In this document: one piece after another, positions 1 to 7,787 of the stretch
Position numbering within the stretch: position 1 is the stretch's first letter
Layout of the letters: every line of letters starts with the position of its first letter
DNA from: Lentimicrobiaceae bacterium
GTDB lineage: Bacteria > Bacteroidota > Bacteroidia > Bacteroidales > WCHB1-69
Assembly (NCBI GenBank): GCA_009787485.1
Contig: WQWP01000043.1
Span: 1 to 16,817 of the forward strand
Length of the DNA: 16,817 bases
Direction: 5' to 3'
The notes under the pieces: generated by a model
Databases searched by the model: none
What the model was told of the DNA's origin: nothing
Seen by the model: only the letters and a program-made list of their open reading frames with translations
Program-made: the position numbers and the translations under genes

Positions 1-1
1 C

Positions 2-457
2 GCACCGGTTTACAGCGACAATATGCTGTTTTGCATGAGCGCATACGGCAAAGGCTCAGTAATGTTGCGTTTGATAAATGGCGGCAGAAACGTAGAAAAA
101 GTTTGGGAAATAACCGAACTGGGGCATCAAACCGGCCATGTAATAAAATTTGGCGATTATATTTACGGCTCCGGCGAGAAAACGCACTGGCATTGCGTGC
201 ATTGGCAAACAGGAAAAGTAATGTACAGCGACAACACACTCGCAAGAGGCAATATCATTGCCGCCGATGGAATGTTGTACATTTATTCGGATAAAGGCGA
301 AATGGCGTTAGTAAAGCCAAATCCGCAGAAGTTTGAAATGGTGAGCAAGTTTCCAATAACTTTGGGTACGGAACAGCACTTTGCGCATCCGGTTATTTAT
401 CAAGGGGTGATGTATGTGAGGCATGGGGATGGGGTGATGGCGTATGGGATAAATTAG
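2..457 (+). CDS. PQQ-type beta-propeller protein, C-terminal part (5' end outside window)
   Basis: The frame is open from base 2, so this is the last roughly 151 residues of a longer protein; the first ATG at 23 is not a credible start. The residues show the alternation of a PQQ-like (BamB-like) beta-propeller: strand-turn-strand units such as WQTGKVMYSD, followed by DGMLYIYSDKGEMALV and a closing QGVMYVRHGDGVMAYGIN. Such domains are usually periplasmic scaffolds rather than quinoprotein enzymes, and no dehydrogenase cysteine pair or metal-binding residues are visible in this part. It lies 100 bases upstream of a second propeller gene on the same strand and probably belongs to the same operon. 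The TAG stop (455-457) is part of the first unit of a heptamer repeat array, so the natural 3' end may have been altered. The family call is fairly sure; the specific role is unknown. Confidence 0.75.
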   Translation, partial: APVYSDNMLFCMSAYGKGSVMLRLINGGRNVEKVWEITELGHQTGHVIKFGDYIYGSGEKTHWHCVHWQTGKVMYSDNTLARGNIIAADGMLYIYSDKGEMALVKPNPQKFEMVSKFPITLGTEQHFAHPVIYQGVMYVRHGDGVMAYGIN

Positions 458-485
458 GAATTAGAAATTAGGAATTAAGAATTAA
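451..485. repeat. Heptamer tandem array, RAATTAR family, five units
   Basis: Five consecutive 7-nt units read AAATTAG, GAATTAG, AAATTAG, GAATTAA, GAATTAA, followed by a partial unit. The first unit supplies the stop codon of the preceding propeller gene. The same unit, in reverse complement, forms the array at 10991-11039, so this is a dispersed family. Confidence 0.85.
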
Positions 486-500
486 GAGAATTAACCATTG

Positions 501-520
501 CCGTCAGTTTTAACTGACGG
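501..520. repeat. Short perfect inverted repeat between two propeller genes
   Basis: Arms CCGTCAGTT and AACTGACGG are separated by two T residues, which gives an 8-9 bp hairpin. It lies about 45 bases after the stop of the first gene and is flanked on both sides by heptamer arrays. No T-run follows, so a classical intrinsic terminator is unlikely; a dispersed palindromic element is more likely. Confidence 0.6.
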
Positions 521-531
521 AACAGAATAAA

Positions 532-552
532 GAATTAAAAATTAAGGGTTAA
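532..552. repeat. Degenerate heptamer array, three units
   Basis: Units GAATTAA, AAATTAA and GGGTTAA follow each other without gaps, just upstream of the disputed start of the second propeller gene. It looks like a decayed relative of the array at 451-485 and supplies the bases where a ribosome binding site would be expected. Confidence 0.5.
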
Positions 553-574
553 GGGTGATGAAAAAGAAATAATT

Positions 575-1972
575 GTGCTTGTTACCGTACTTGTTGTGTC
601 GATTTACGTCGGCATAATCGTATTTTGGCATTTTTACACGCCCGATTTTAATATTACTATTCAAAACCCAGGTGCTGATAATCGTCCCGAAGAGAGTGCA
701 CGCAGCGCTGATGATGTGGTAATTGGGGAGTTTTTTATGCGCTATGACGAAGCGACCTCATCTCTAACAGGGCAATGGGCTTGCTTTAGGGGCAGCGATT
801 ATAAAAATATTGCTTCTACAAGCGCTACATTTAATTTTTCATCCGATTTTCCGGTGCAATGGAAAGTAGAAACCGGCGAAGGTTATGCTGCCCCCGTTAT
901 TTACAACGGTTTGGTGTATTTGCTTGATTATGATGAAAAACTAAGTTCCGATGCTTTGCGTTGTTTTTCTTTGGAAACAGGAACAGAGCTTTGGCGCAGG
1001 TGGTATCGCGTGCCGATGAAACGGAATCACGGGTTTTCGCGCACGGCTCCGGTAGTAACCGGCAAATACGTGATTACCGTAGGACCGATGGGGCATGTAA
1101 TGTGCTGCAACCCAATTACAGGTGAACTGAAATGGACGTTAGACATGCAAAAACAATTTGAAACGGAAGTGCCGCACTGGTACTCCGGGCAATGCCCACG
1201 AATAGAAGATAACCAACTGATTTTAGCGCCCGCCGGAAAAGAGGTATTGATGGTGGGAATTGATTGTGAAACAGGAGAAATTGCTTGGCAAACACCCAAT
1301 TCGATAGGCTATAAAATGTCGCACTCCTCCGTGATGCCAATGATGCTTCTCGGAAAGAAAACGTACATATATTCTGGAATTGGCGGCGTTTGTGGTATAT
1401 CGGGCGACGTTGCCGATAAGGGCAAACTGCTGTGGCATGTGGATACGTGGAAACCCTCGGTGGTTGCGCCCTCTCCTTTGCAACTGTCATCTAACGAAAT
1501 ATTGTTAACCGCCGGTTACGGAGCAGGCGGCGCATTGCTGCAAGTAAAGCACACAGACGGAAAATGGTCGGCAACTATTGTTGACCGCTACAAATCGAAC
1601 GAGGGGGCATCAAGCGAACAGCAAACGCCCATACTCTATGAGCAAATGGTGATTACCATTCCACCGAAAGACGGCGGTATAATTCGGAGCAAATTAGTAG
1701 CCTATTCACCTTCCAATTTGCGCACCCCGATATGGGAATCGGCGGCAGATGAGCGTTTTGGATTAGGGCCCTATTTTGTAATCAACAACTACTTGTTTGC
1801 GTTGAAAGATGATGGCGAATTGTATGTGTATCAGCTACAACAACGAAGAATGACGTTAGTTAAGAAACAGCGTATCATGAACGGGCGCGATGCCTGGGGA
1901 CCGATGGCGTACGCGGATGGGTACTTGATGCTGGGGGATGCGGACTGGGTTTATTGTTTGAAAATAAATTAA
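575..1972 (+). CDS. Membrane-anchored PQQ-type beta-propeller protein; start region appears frameshifted
   Basis: The product is a protein of 465 residues or slightly more: an N-terminal membrane segment (about residues 2-20), a short linker, then a propeller from about residue 66 to the end. The propeller opens with GQWACFRGSDYKNI, which matches the W..FRG entry motif of this family, and repeats the turn motif T-G-x-x-x-W (ETGTELWRRW, ITGELKWTLD, ETGEIAWQTP). It is probably held on the outer face of the inner membrane as a scaffold or docking protein; no catalytic residues are evident. The GTG at 575 is the first usable start in frame, but it gives an anchor without positive residues. An ATG at 558 reads MKKK and then stops at TAA. 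One extra A in that A-rich tract would join it to this frame and give a normal MKKKII anchor. The NHL gene follows after 4 bases, so the two are surely cotranscribed. Confidence 0.8.
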   Translation: MLVTVLVVSIYVGIIVFWHFYTPDFNITIQNPGADNRPEESARSADDVVIGEFFMRYDEATSSLTGQWACFRGSDYKNIASTSATFNFSSDFPVQWKVETGEGYAAPVIYNGLVYLLDYDEKLSSDALRCFSLETGTELWRRWYRVPMKRNHGFSRTAPVVTGKYVITVGPMGHVMCCNPITGELKWTLDMQKQFETEVPHWYSGQCPRIEDNQLILAPAGKEVLMVGIDCETGEIAWQTPNSIGYKMSHSSVMPMMLLGKKTYIYSGIGGVCGISGDVADKGKLLWHVDTWKPSVVAPSPLQLSSNEILLTAGYGAGGALLQVKHTDGKWSATIVDRYKSNEGASSEQQTPILYEQMVITIPPKDGGIIRSKLVAYSPSNLRTPIWESAADERFGLGPYFVINNYLFALKDDGELYVYQLQQRRMTLVKKQRIMNGRDAWGPMAYADGYLMLGDADWVYCLKIN

Positions 1973-1976
1973 AATT

Positions 1977-2957
1977 ATGAATAAAACGCTTAAAATAACC
2001 TTAAACATCCTAATATTCACCCTCATTGCAGCATTCGGATACTACATGTTTCATTCAATGAAATCAGAGAGAATAGCAACTCTATTAAGCCAAGAAAATA
2101 CAGAACTTACATTTACTTCTCCCTACGAAAAAACAAACAGTTTTGATATTGCCTCCGAAATACTGTGCTTCGATATATCGAACAACTCGATTTACGTTGC
2201 TTTGCTCGATAAAATTTCCGTTTTCGATTTATTAGGCACCCCAAAATACAATTTTACAATAGAAGCCGGTTTGCGCGACATTTTTGTTGAAAACGAAATA
2301 ATCTACCTGTTATACCCCACAAAAATAGTTTTATACAACCCCAACGGGCAAAAAAAAGAGGAATGGAACGCCTGCAGCAAAAACTCCGATTATTGCGCCT
2401 TAACCACCACCAAAGATTACGTTTTCGTAACCGATGCCGAAAACAAAAACATCGTTCAATATAACAAACAGGGGCAATTGGTGCGCTTCATCAAAAGCCC
2501 TGATGGTTTTACCATTCCAAGCTATGCTTTTGATATTATCAGTATAAATGATACCATTTATTGTTCCAACTCAGGCAGGCACAAAATTGAAAGCTATACG
2601 ATTGATGGCGAGTTCATCGCTTCGTTTGGAAAACCCGGAGCGCAAGCCGGCGCTTTCGCAGGATGTTGTAATCCGGTTTATCTTGCCAAAAGCGCTGACG
2701 GAAATATTTTAACCTCGGAAAAAGGAAATCCGCGCATTTCGTGTTATGAAAGAAATGGAAAATTTAGAACGATTTTATTCGACAGCAACATGTTGGGTGG
2801 CGGAACAACCGCATATAGAATGTGCGTTTTTGGGGAGAATATTTTTATTGCAAATGGAAAAACGATTTTGATATATGGTAGAGACAAGGCATGTCTTGTC
2901 TCTACAACGGAAAATTCATGCGCCGGATGCCCCATGCGTGAAAAATGCAAAAAATAA
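1977..2957 (+). CDS. Membrane-anchored NHL-type beta-propeller protein with Cys-rich tail
   Basis: The protein has 326 residues. Residues about 4-24 form an uncleaved membrane anchor with a Lys before it, which puts the rest outside the cytoplasm. The body has short blades in the style of NHL/YVTN propellers, for example VFVTDAENKNIVQYNKQGQLV and IYCSNSGRHKIESYTIDGEF, which fits a six-bladed domain. The C-terminal tail carries CAGCPMREKC, two closely spaced cysteine pairs that could bind metal or form disulfides; there is no CxxCH haem motif. Residues about 301-310 are encoded by a palindromic repeat (2878-2905) placed between the last blade and this tail. The gene is 4 bases after one propeller gene and 27 before an iron-sulfur protein gene, so a periplasmic docking role in the same redox module is plausible. 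The biochemical function is not known. Confidence 0.75.
   Translation: MNKTLKITLNILIFTLIAAFGYYMFHSMKSERIATLLSQENTELTFTSPYEKTNSFDIASEILCFDISNNSIYVALLDKISVFDLLGTPKYNFTIEAGLRDIFVENEIIYLLYPTKIVLYNPNGQKKEEWNACSKNSDYCALTTTKDYVFVTDAENKNIVQYNKQGQLVRFIKSPDGFTIPSYAFDIISINDTIYCSNSGRHKIESYTIDGEFIASFGKPGAQAGAFAGCCNPVYLAKSADGNILTSEKGNPRISCYERNGKFRTILFDSNMLGGGTTAYRMCVFGENIFIANGKTILIYGRDKACLVSTTENSCAGCPMREKCKK
2878..2905. repeat. GTAGAGAC palindromic element inside a coding sequence
   Basis: This is a 28-nt near-perfect palindrome with outer arms GTAGAGACAAG and CTTGTCTCTAC and one mismatch near the centre. It shares length and outer bases GTAGAGAC/GTCTCTAC with the element at 12030-12057. It is read through in frame by the NHL gene, adding residues around GRDKACLVST. 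Confidence 0.85.
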
Positions 2958-2984
2958 TAAATTTGCCAAATTTTTGAAATACGT

Positions 2985-3530
2985 ATGAATAATCCTGAAA
3001 AACGAAGAAAACTACTAAAAACCTGCGCAAGATTCTTTGCAATTTCCGCAATATTAGCCCTCATCATATTTTCATACCAAAAAACCACCGTAAAAGAAGC
3101 AGCCTATTTTTGGCAGATTGACCCCGAATTGTGCATTGCCTGCGGGCTTTGCGAAACCCAATGCGTATTGCCCGTATCGGCAGTTAAAGCCGTACATGCA
3201 AAAGAGGTTTGCGGGTTCTGCGATTTGTGCGGAGGCTACTTCCGCGCAAATGTGAAAGAACTGACCACCGCCGCCGAAAACCTGATGTGCCCCACTGGCG
3301 CCATTCAGCGCAGATTTATAGAAGAACCATTTTTTGAATATACCCTAAATGAAGAGCTTTGCACCGGTTGCGGAAAATGTGTGAAAGGGTGCAATGCATT
3401 CGGAAATGGAGCGCTGTTCTTACAGATAAAGCAGGAACTCTGCAAAAACTGTAACGAATGCCAGATAGCCAAAGTTTGCCCGGAAGGAGCTATAAAACGG
3501 GGAAGAAAAGCGTATTTTAAACCATATTAA
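2985..3530 (+). CDS. NapG-like Tat-type membrane-anchored polyferredoxin with 16 cluster-type cysteines
   Basis: The protein has 181 residues. The N-terminus has the twin-arginine-like motif RRKLLK (residues 7-12) before a hydrophobic stretch (about 17-31) with no clear cleavage site. This suggests export of a folded, anchored protein to the periplasmic side. Sixteen cysteines fall into four ferredoxin groups: 50/53/56/60, 76/79/82 with 102, 126/129/132/136, and 153/156/159 with 165. Each group has a following or paired C-P or C-x-x-x-C element, enough for four 4Fe-4S clusters as in NapG. In that family the protein passes electrons between a membrane polyferredoxin and a periplasmic partner. 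Here a NapH/NosR-like gene lies just downstream, beyond a transporter gene. No reductase is visible in the window, so the electron acceptor is unknown. The cluster content is sure; the NapG-like role is inferred. Confidence 0.82.
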   Translation: MNNPEKRRKLLKTCARFFAISAILALIIFSYQKTTVKEAAYFWQIDPELCIACGLCETQCVLPVSAVKAVHAKEVCGFCDLCGGYFRANVKELTTAAENLMCPTGAIQRRFIEEPFFEYTLNEELCTGCGKCVKGCNAFGNGALFLQIKQELCKNCNECQIAKVCPEGAIKRGRKAYFKPY

Positions 3531-3557
3531 TAAATAATAAACGTAAACCATTTTTTT

Positions 3558-4940
3558 ATGATTGAAGCAATACACGGTATAATTGGATCCATAAACAATG
3601 TTATATGGGGTTGGCCTTTAATTGTTTTATTGATAGGCACACATATTTTTCTGACTTTCAAGTTGAAATTTATTCAAAGATATACTTTTAAAGCGCTGAA
3701 ACTTGCCTTTAAAAAAGATAAGGGCGCTCCCGGTGACGTAAGCCAGTTTGGCGCGCTATCCACTGCTTTGGCGGCAACACTCGGCACCGGCAACATAGTA
3801 GGGGTTGCCATGGCGATATATTTAGGTGGCCCCGGCGCTATTTTCTGGCTGTGGATAGCCGGTTTTTTCGGAATTGCTACAAAGTACGGTGAGGGACTGC
3901 TTGCGATAAAATACAGGGTGCAAACATCGGATGGCACTATGCTGGGCGGGCCTATGTATGCATTAGAGCGCGGACTTAAAATGAAGTGGCTTGGTATTTT
4001 GTTTGCCGCTTTTTGCGCACTTGCCGCTTTTGGAGCCGGAAACATGGTGCAGGTAAACGCCATTTCGGTGATGATGGAACACCAATTTAACGTAAATGTG
4101 CACATTACAGGGCTGATACTCTTTGCCATTACCTTTGCGGTGGTGGTGGGAGGTATTAAATCCATAGCCAAAGTATCCGCAAAAGTTGTTCCCACCTATG
4201 CGGTGATCTTCATTATTATGAACTTAGTGGTAATTGGAATGAACTACGCTTACATTCCTGACGCATTTTCATTAATTATTAAAAACGCATTTACTCCACG
4301 GGCAGCGGGTGGCGGCTTTGTAGCATCTACCATGTTGATAGCCATGCGCTTTGGAGTTGCCAGAGGAATATTCTCAAACGAATCAGGATTAGGCTCCGCA
4401 CCGATAGCGGCAGCGGCGGCAACCACAAGAAACCCCGTGCGGCAAGCTTTAGTATCTATGTCGGCAGTATTTTTAGATACTATTGTAATGTGCCTCTTAA
4501 CAGGATTAATGTTAATTACCACCATCCTTAAAAACCCAAGTGCTTACGACGGGCTTGAAGGTGGACAGTTTGTAGCTTTTGCCTACAACCAAATTCCGAT
4601 TATCGGTCCCATTATACTTACCGTTGGCTTATTCCTGTTTGCCTGGACAACGGTACTTGGCTGGTGTTACTACGCCGAAAGGTCGTTAGAGTACATATTC
4701 GGCAAGAAATGTATTCTCCCTTTCAGAATCATTTTCAGTGCAGTAGCCTATGTAGGCGCAGTGGTTCCTTTGGCGCTGGTGTGGGAAGCGGCAGATATGT
4801 TTAACGCTTTTATGGCAATTCCTAACCTTATCGCACTCATATTGTTGAGCGGCGTCATCGTTAAAGAAACTCAAAAATATCTGTGGAGTGATAATTTGGA
4901 TGCGGTTTCTATGGATGAGTTGACGGTGATTGACAAGTAA
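3558..4940 (+). CDS. AGCS-family alanine/glycine:cation (sodium) symporter
   Basis: The protein is 460 residues, the usual length for the alanine or glycine:cation symporter family. It is an inner-membrane protein with about ten or eleven hydrophobic helices. Family signatures are clear: GALSTALAATLGTGNIVGVA (about residues 65-84), GGPGAIFWLW (90-99), KYGEGLLA (109-116) and, later, RFGVARGIFSNESGLGSAP. These proteins import alanine, glycine or related amino acids with Na+ or H+. The substrate cannot be fixed from sequence. The gene sits between a NapG-like and a NapH-like gene, 27 bases after the first and about 31 before the second, so it is probably in the same transcript. That is an odd place for an amino-acid transporter and may link uptake or the sodium gradient to the redox module. 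Confidence 0.95.
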   Translation: MIEAIHGIIGSINNVIWGWPLIVLLIGTHIFLTFKLKFIQRYTFKALKLAFKKDKGAPGDVSQFGALSTALAATLGTGNIVGVAMAIYLGGPGAIFWLWIAGFFGIATKYGEGLLAIKYRVQTSDGTMLGGPMYALERGLKMKWLGILFAAFCALAAFGAGNMVQVNAISVMMEHQFNVNVHITGLILFAITFAVVVGGIKSIAKVSAKVVPTYAVIFIIMNLVVIGMNYAYIPDAFSLIIKNAFTPRAAGGGFVASTMLIAMRFGVARGIFSNESGLGSAPIAAAAATTRNPVRQALVSMSAVFLDTIVMCLLTGLMLITTILKNPSAYDGLEGGQFVAFAYNQIPIIGPIILTVGLFLFAWTTVLGWCYYAERSLEYIFGKKCILPFRIIFSAVAYVGAVVPLALVWEAADMFNAFMAIPNLIALILLSGVIVKETQKYLWSDNLDAVSMDELTVIDK

Positions 4941-4971
4941 TCCTGCTAATCTTATAAATCTTTTGAAAATC

Positions 4972-6069
4972 ATGGTTCAGACTCAATCCCGCTTCCCTAG
5001 ACCCGACTTCGAATCAGGCTACGTTTACCCTGAGCAACACTTCTTTACCCCCAACGAGGCGCTGTGGTCGTACATAGATATTGCGCTTCTCGTGCTCCTG
5101 ATGGGTTTTGTGGCATGGGCAGTTCTAAAGAAGCAGATTCGATGGCCCGTTATGCTGACCTCCGTGATTTCAATTGCATACTTCGGATTTTTCAGACACG
5201 GGTGCGTATGCAGCATCGGCGCCGTGCAAAATGTAGCGCTAGGATTGGCAAGCGATTCATACACAATCTCATTATTTGTATTGCTATTATTTATACTACC
5301 CATTATTTTTACGCTGTTTTTCGGCAGAGTGTTTTGCGCCGGCGTATGTCCGATAGGCGCATTGCAAGAAGTGGTAAATATCAAAAACTACAAACTGTCG
5401 AAAGCGGTAACGGGCATTCTAAGTATTTTCCCCTGGATCTACTTAGGTTTCGCCGTGTTATTTGCCGTAACCAACAACGGGTTTATTATCTGTCGCTATG
5501 ATCCGTTTGTCGGGATTTTTCGCTTAGGCGGTGAGTTGCCGTTACTGCTGTTTGGTATTTTGCTGTTGATTGTTTCCGTTTTCACCGGACGCCCGTTTTG
5601 CCGCTTCATTTGCCCCTACGGCGCTATCCTCAGCCTTTTTGCAAGAGTTTCGTTCCGGCAGGTAAAAATTACCAAAAAAGAGTGCATCAATTGCCAACTA
5701 TGTCACAACGCTTGTCCGGTGGATGCCATACGCCCACCTTACGATAATATAGTGAAAGAGAACCGATCAACCGGAGTGAAACGGATTTTGCGGTACATCG
5801 TTTTCCTACCTTTTATGGTAATGGCTGGTGCAACCGTAATGTATATGCTCGGCGACAAGTTTGGTAAAATGAACGAGGAGTTTCAAATTTGGTCAGGAAT
5901 CACCGGCGCATTCATCGGCTTGGTTATCGGATTAACACTTATTAATTTATCTACAAAAAGAACACGGAAATATTATGAGATTGAGGATACGGATTGTGTT
6001 TGTTGTGGGAGGTGTTTTCGTTATTGTCCGCAGAATGGACTCTCGCAAAGACGCGAAGACGCAAAGTAA
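4972..6069 (+). CDS. NapH/NosR-like membrane polyferredoxin
   Basis: The ATG at 4972 is preferred (365 residues). A TTG at 4930 would overlap the symporter gene and add 14 unremarkable residues. About five to seven hydrophobic helices carry the NapH/NosR-type motifs FCAGVCPIGA (about residues 121-130) and FCRFICPYGA (209-218). There is an additional HGCVCSIGA segment near 77-84. Ferredoxin-type cysteines follow at 238/241/244/248 and at 342/345/348/352, predicting two 4Fe-4S clusters, probably cytoplasmic. Known relatives transfer electrons from quinol or cytoplasmic donors towards periplasmic iron-sulfur proteins, which fits the NapG-like gene upstream. No FMN-binding domain is attached. The last eight residues, SQRREDAK, and the stop codon come from a repeat element (6039-6125), so the native C-terminus has been changed just after the last cluster. 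Confidence 0.85.
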   Translation: MVQTQSRFPRPDFESGYVYPEQHFFTPNEALWSYIDIALLVLLMGFVAWAVLKKQIRWPVMLTSVISIAYFGFFRHGCVCSIGAVQNVALGLASDSYTISLFVLLLFILPIIFTLFFGRVFCAGVCPIGALQEVVNIKNYKLSKAVTGILSIFPWIYLGFAVLFAVTNNGFIICRYDPFVGIFRLGGELPLLLFGILLLIVSVFTGRPFCRFICPYGAILSLFARVSFRQVKITKKECINCQLCHNACPVDAIRPPYDNIVKENRSTGVKRILRYIVFLPFMVMAGATVMYMLGDKFGKMNEEFQIWSGITGAFIGLVIGLTLINLSTKRTRKYYEIEDTDCVCCGRCFRYCPQNGLSQRREDAK

Positions 6070-6125
6070 AAAACTCTTTGCGCCTCTGCGCCTTTGCGAG
6101 AAAAAATAAAACCTCGCAAGAAAAA
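6039..6125. repeat. Long hairpin repeat element, copy 1
   Basis: A 25-nt left arm (6042-6066, starting CTCGCAAAGACGCGAAG) and a 25-nt right arm (6076-6100, ending CTTTGCGAG) pair with about four mismatches around a 9-nt A-rich loop. An A-rich tail with AAAACCTCGC follows. The element is almost identical to the copy at 7700-7787. It encodes the end of the polyferredoxin, and its loop provides the TAA stop. Confidence 0.9.
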
Positions 6126-6176
6126 TAATTACAACTCCAAAATCGTTTATCCAAGATAAATTCAAATATTTATCCC

Positions 6177-7730
6177 ATGAAAAAAACGCACCTTCTTATA
6201 TTGGCATTAGTTACAGCCGTTTTATTCGTCGTTTTATTTTATAAAAAATCATTGGGAATTAACCTGCTTCTATTTCAAGCGGTTATGATTCCTGTAATGC
6301 TTTATGTAAATCGTCCGGTTAAATTTAATTTATTGACAAGCAGCATTTTATTTGCAACAGGATTAAGTGCAATTTTCGCTGTAGTAGTAAACACTTCGTG
6401 GGGAATTGTGGTTAACTTTCTTCTTCTGTTCTGTTTGGGTTACGTGTTGGCTTTTCCTAAAGGAAAATCATTTTTTCATGCGGCTTGTGGCACATTCCTA
6501 CGCTGCTTTTTGGCACAAATCAGCATGTTCACATCGCATCCTGAAGAAAAAACAAATTCAAATAGTGGCTCTCCTCTAAAAAGAAAGTTATATAAATTCT
6601 TCTTCTTCTTTTTCATTCCTGTTTGTATCTTGCTCTTTTTCTTTCTGTTGTATTTAACGTCAAGTTCTATATTTTTCAAATCTGTGCAGCCTGTTTTGAA
6701 CAAAATAGCCGACCTGTTTTCCAACGTAAAATTTTCTTTGTTTTTCTGTTTTATATTGGGGTTAATTGTTGTTAATCCATTGTTAATGAGAACAAAAAAG
6801 CTGCCAATTTATGAACATGATTTATCTTCATCAAATCATTTAAAACGTATTCGAAAAAAACACTTTTTCTCATTTCGGGCAACCGCTTTGAAAACTCAAA
6901 ATATAACAGGAGTTGTGTTGTTGTTTATGCTTAATGCGTTGATCTTATGTTTCAATTATATAGACATTACCAACATTTGGATAGGATTTGAATGGAACGG
7001 CACTTTTTTAAAAGAATTTGTTCATGAAGGCACCTGGATTTTACTGTTTTCCGTATTCATATCTGCCATTATAGCCTTGTATTTTTTTAATAATAATCTG
7101 AATTTTTATTCGAAAAACAAATTACTCAAACGATTAACTGTACTTTGGATTGTTCAAAATCTAATTATGACTATTTCTGTTGTTATTCGTAACCTTTACT
7201 ATATCAACCACTTTGGATTGGCATACAAACGCATTGCTGTTTTATTTTTCCTGATTTTGGTTGCCATTGGATTGGTTACTATCATTATTAAAGTTCTAAA
7301 AATTAAAAGCAGTTATTTTTTATGGAGGGTAAATGGCTTTTCTTTATTGGTTGTGCTTACCGTTTCGGCTCTGTTTAATTGGGATGTAATGATTGCAAAA
7401 TATAACTTTGCACACTATAATCGTTCTTTAATCGAATATAGATTTATGTATAAATTGAGCGATGCCGCATTGCCATACACGACAAAAACGCTGGAACAAC
7501 TAGCTGATATTAACGCTGTTCAAATTAAAACAATGCCTTTTGATATTTCTCAAAGTTATTTATGGAGTTACCAGGAATATTATGAGCGCATTAATAAAAA
7601 GAGAGATGATTTTTTGAGCGACTATACATCTCGAAAATTTTTGGAATGGAATTTACCTGATTATTTGGCTTTTAAGAGATTGGAGGCGCAATTCTATGAA
7701 CTCTCGCAAAGACGCGAAGACGCAAAGTAA
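6177..7730 (+). CDS. DUF4173-type polytopic membrane protein
   Basis: The protein has 517 residues, mostly hydrophobic, with about eight to ten predicted membrane helices and many Phe and Lys residues. The central part matches my memory of the DUF4173 family: FVHEGTWILLFS, then KRLTVLWIVQNLIMTISVVI, NLYYINHFGLAYKRIAVLFF, FLWRVNGFSLL and ending NWDVMIAKYNFAHYN. The family has no established function. The C-terminal 80 residues or so are soluble. The gene is visibly more AT-rich than its neighbours. It lies between two near-identical direct repeat elements, and its last residues LSQRREDAK and its stop come from the second one. This arrangement suggests that it could have been added to, or could be lost from, the operon as a unit. 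Its link to the redox genes rests only on position and strand. Confidence 0.75.
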   Translation: MKKTHLLILALVTAVLFVVLFYKKSLGINLLLFQAVMIPVMLYVNRPVKFNLLTSSILFATGLSAIFAVVVNTSWGIVVNFLLLFCLGYVLAFPKGKSFFHAACGTFLRCFLAQISMFTSHPEEKTNSNSGSPLKRKLYKFFFFFFIPVCILLFFFLLYLTSSSIFFKSVQPVLNKIADLFSNVKFSLFFCFILGLIVVNPLLMRTKKLPIYEHDLSSSNHLKRIRKKHFFSFRATALKTQNITGVVLLFMLNALILCFNYIDITNIWIGFEWNGTFLKEFVHEGTWILLFSVFISAIIALYFFNNNLNFYSKNKLLKRLTVLWIVQNLIMTISVVIRNLYYINHFGLAYKRIAVLFFLILVAIGLVTIIIKVLKIKSSYFLWRVNGFSLLVVLTVSALFNWDVMIAKYNFAHYNRSLIEYRFMYKLSDAALPYTTKTLEQLADINAVQIKTMPFDISQSYLWSYQEYYERINKKRDDFLSDYTSRKFLEWNLPDYLAFKRLEAQFYELSQRREDAK

Positions 7731-7787
7731 AAAAACTCTTTGCGCCTTTGCGCCTTTGCGAGAAAAAAATAAAACCTTGCGAAAAAA
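7700..7787. repeat. Long hairpin repeat element, copy 2
   Basis: Arms at 7703-7727 and 7738-7762 (25 nt each) surround a 10-nt loop starting TAAAAA, with the A-rich tail AAAACCTTGCG. It differs from copy 1 at only a few positions. It codes the C-terminus of the DUF4173 protein with its stop, and its tail runs up to the ATG of the next gene at 7788, so it also forms that gene's leader. Confidence 0.9.

Noticed and set aside
1027..1490. Long open frames on the - strand inside the propeller gene
   Set aside because: They lie opposite a clear family-matching coding frame and show no family features; they are reading-frame shadows.
2907..2957. Cytochrome c haem site in the NHL protein tail
   Set aside because: The tail has CAGCP and REKC but no CxxCH.
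2958..2976. Short AAATTTG/CAAATTT inverted repeat before the ferredoxin gene as an operator
   Set aside because: The arms are only 7 bp in very AT-rich DNA with a one-base centre; this is likely by chance.
4930..4971. TTG start for the polyferredoxin, overlapping the symporter gene
   Set aside because: The extra 14 residues show no family feature, and an ATG at 4972 is available.
6042..6100. Intrinsic terminator or small structured RNA
   Set aside because: The stem is followed by A-rich, not T-rich, sequence, and the same element recurs at 7703-7762; it is better described as a dispersed repeat, although an RNA role is not excluded.
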